Positions 6,410 through 6,664 of a DNA stretch of 6,664 nt are shown here, piece by piece. The stretch's first letter is position 1. Each line of letters starts with the position of its first letter. Under the pieces are notes generated by a model. That model searched no databases and had not been told where the DNA came from. It saw nothing but the letters and a program-made list of their open reading frames with translations. Source of the DNA: Ilumatobacter sp. (GTDB lineage: Bacteria > Actinomycetota > Acidimicrobiia > Acidimicrobiales > Ilumatobacteraceae); assembly GCA_029263275.1 (NCBI GenBank), contig JAJCXU010000055.1, forward strand, positions 1 through 6,664. The letters run 5' to 3'. The position numbers and the translations under genes are program-made.

Positions 6410-6594
6410 CATTCACCACCTGACCACCCAGTGCCTCCCACGTACCGCACCAGAGGAACCCCAACCCTCCAGGACTCACTAGCCGCCGCCCTGACAACGC
6501 CGAGACGACAGCCTCACGCAGTGTTCGAGCCCAACACGTACCTCACCGCGACGCCGAAGGCTTGGAGCACGTCAGCTAAATCGTCATGACGTAA
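6410..6594. other. Intergenic stretch without a supported gene
   Basis: I see no credible coding frame, tRNA or other RNA gene here. The only regular feature is a perfect 10-bp palindrome, CGTCATGACG, at 6582-6591. A 52-codon plus-strand frame from GTG 6431 to a stop at 6587-6589 has no ribosome binding site and no recognisable product. Confidence 0.5.
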
Positions 6595-6664
6595 TCACAC
6601 TTGGGCTGCGGGTGCGGAGAAATGGACGTCACGCAGGGGTTTTGCTGCATCCAGGAGCCAATCG
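6595..6664 (-). CDS. Possible C-terminal end of a gene running off the right edge
   Basis: On the minus strand one frame is open from the window edge to TGA at 6595-6597 and encodes 22 residues beginning DWLLDAAKPLRDVHFS. The amphipathic start looks protein-like, and a strong hairpin lies about 185 bp downstream where a terminator would fit. However, third-position GC is only about 12 of 22 codons, lower than expected for this genome, and the stretch is too short to identify. It may be chance. Confidence 0.22.
   Translation of the reverse strand, partial: DWLLDAAKPLRDVHFSAPAAQV

Noticed and set aside
6520..6540. GTTCGAGCCC resembling a tRNA T-arm
   Set aside because: The flanking bases do not form the 5-bp T stem, and no acceptor or anticodon arm can be folded around it.
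6301..6642. Shared ACCCCTGCGT 10-mer on the minus strand, at about 6302-6311 and 6632-6641, as possible mobile-element ends
   Set aside because: The match is too short, lies in the same orientation rather than inverted, and no transposase frame lies between the copies.
6616..6664. Possible plus-strand gene start at ATG 6622 with GGAG upstream
   Set aside because: The GGAG is only 2 nt from the ATG, and the 14 visible codons show no protein-like pattern.

Overview
The window is high-GC DNA with dense, GC3-rich genes, short or overlapping intergenic gaps and few strong Shine-Dalgarno sites. The gene content (a large M23 peptidase with many peptidoglycan-binding repeats, a membrane kinase-like/PAP2 pair, a stand-alone acyl-CoA ligase) fits an actinobacterium. 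An Acidimicrobiia (Ilumatobacter-like) host is my best guess, from protein flavour only; there is no rRNA or marker gene to prove it.

Left part, 1-2366, minus strand: a tight three-gene cluster read right to left. It consists of an unrecognised 191-aa protein (1791-2366), a complete PAP2-family membrane phosphatase (1059-1766), and the first 354 residues of a large membrane protein that runs off the left edge (1-1062). The last two genes share an ATGA overlap. The edge protein starts with six hydrophobic segments that look like a catalytically dead PAP2 fold, followed by the beginning of a kinase-like domain. In actinobacteria this layout usually continues into a YbhN/UPF0104 flippase-type domain, which would lie outside the window. 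A role in handling phosphorylated lipid carriers or phospholipids is the likely theme.

Middle, 2367-3921: a 91-bp divergent intergenic region, then a plus-strand acyl-CoA ligase (487 aa) of the AMP-forming superfamily with all core motifs, closest in feel to bile-acid/steroid CoA ligases.

Right part, 3932-6139, minus strand: a secreted 735-aa cell-wall hydrolase with a signal peptide, six peptidoglycan-binding repeats on Pro/Thr-rich linkers, and a C-terminal M23 zinc endopeptidase with all metal and catalytic residues. It converges on the ligase with only 10 bp between the stop codons.

Far right, 6140-6664: about 525 bp that is mostly non-coding. It holds a good candidate promoter and ribosome binding site for the peptidase, three small stem-loops, a hairpin with a five-base T run, and a strong 10-bp-stem hairpin. 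There may also be the last codons of another minus-strand gene at the edge. I see no CRISPR array, tRNA, rRNA or intact mobile element.
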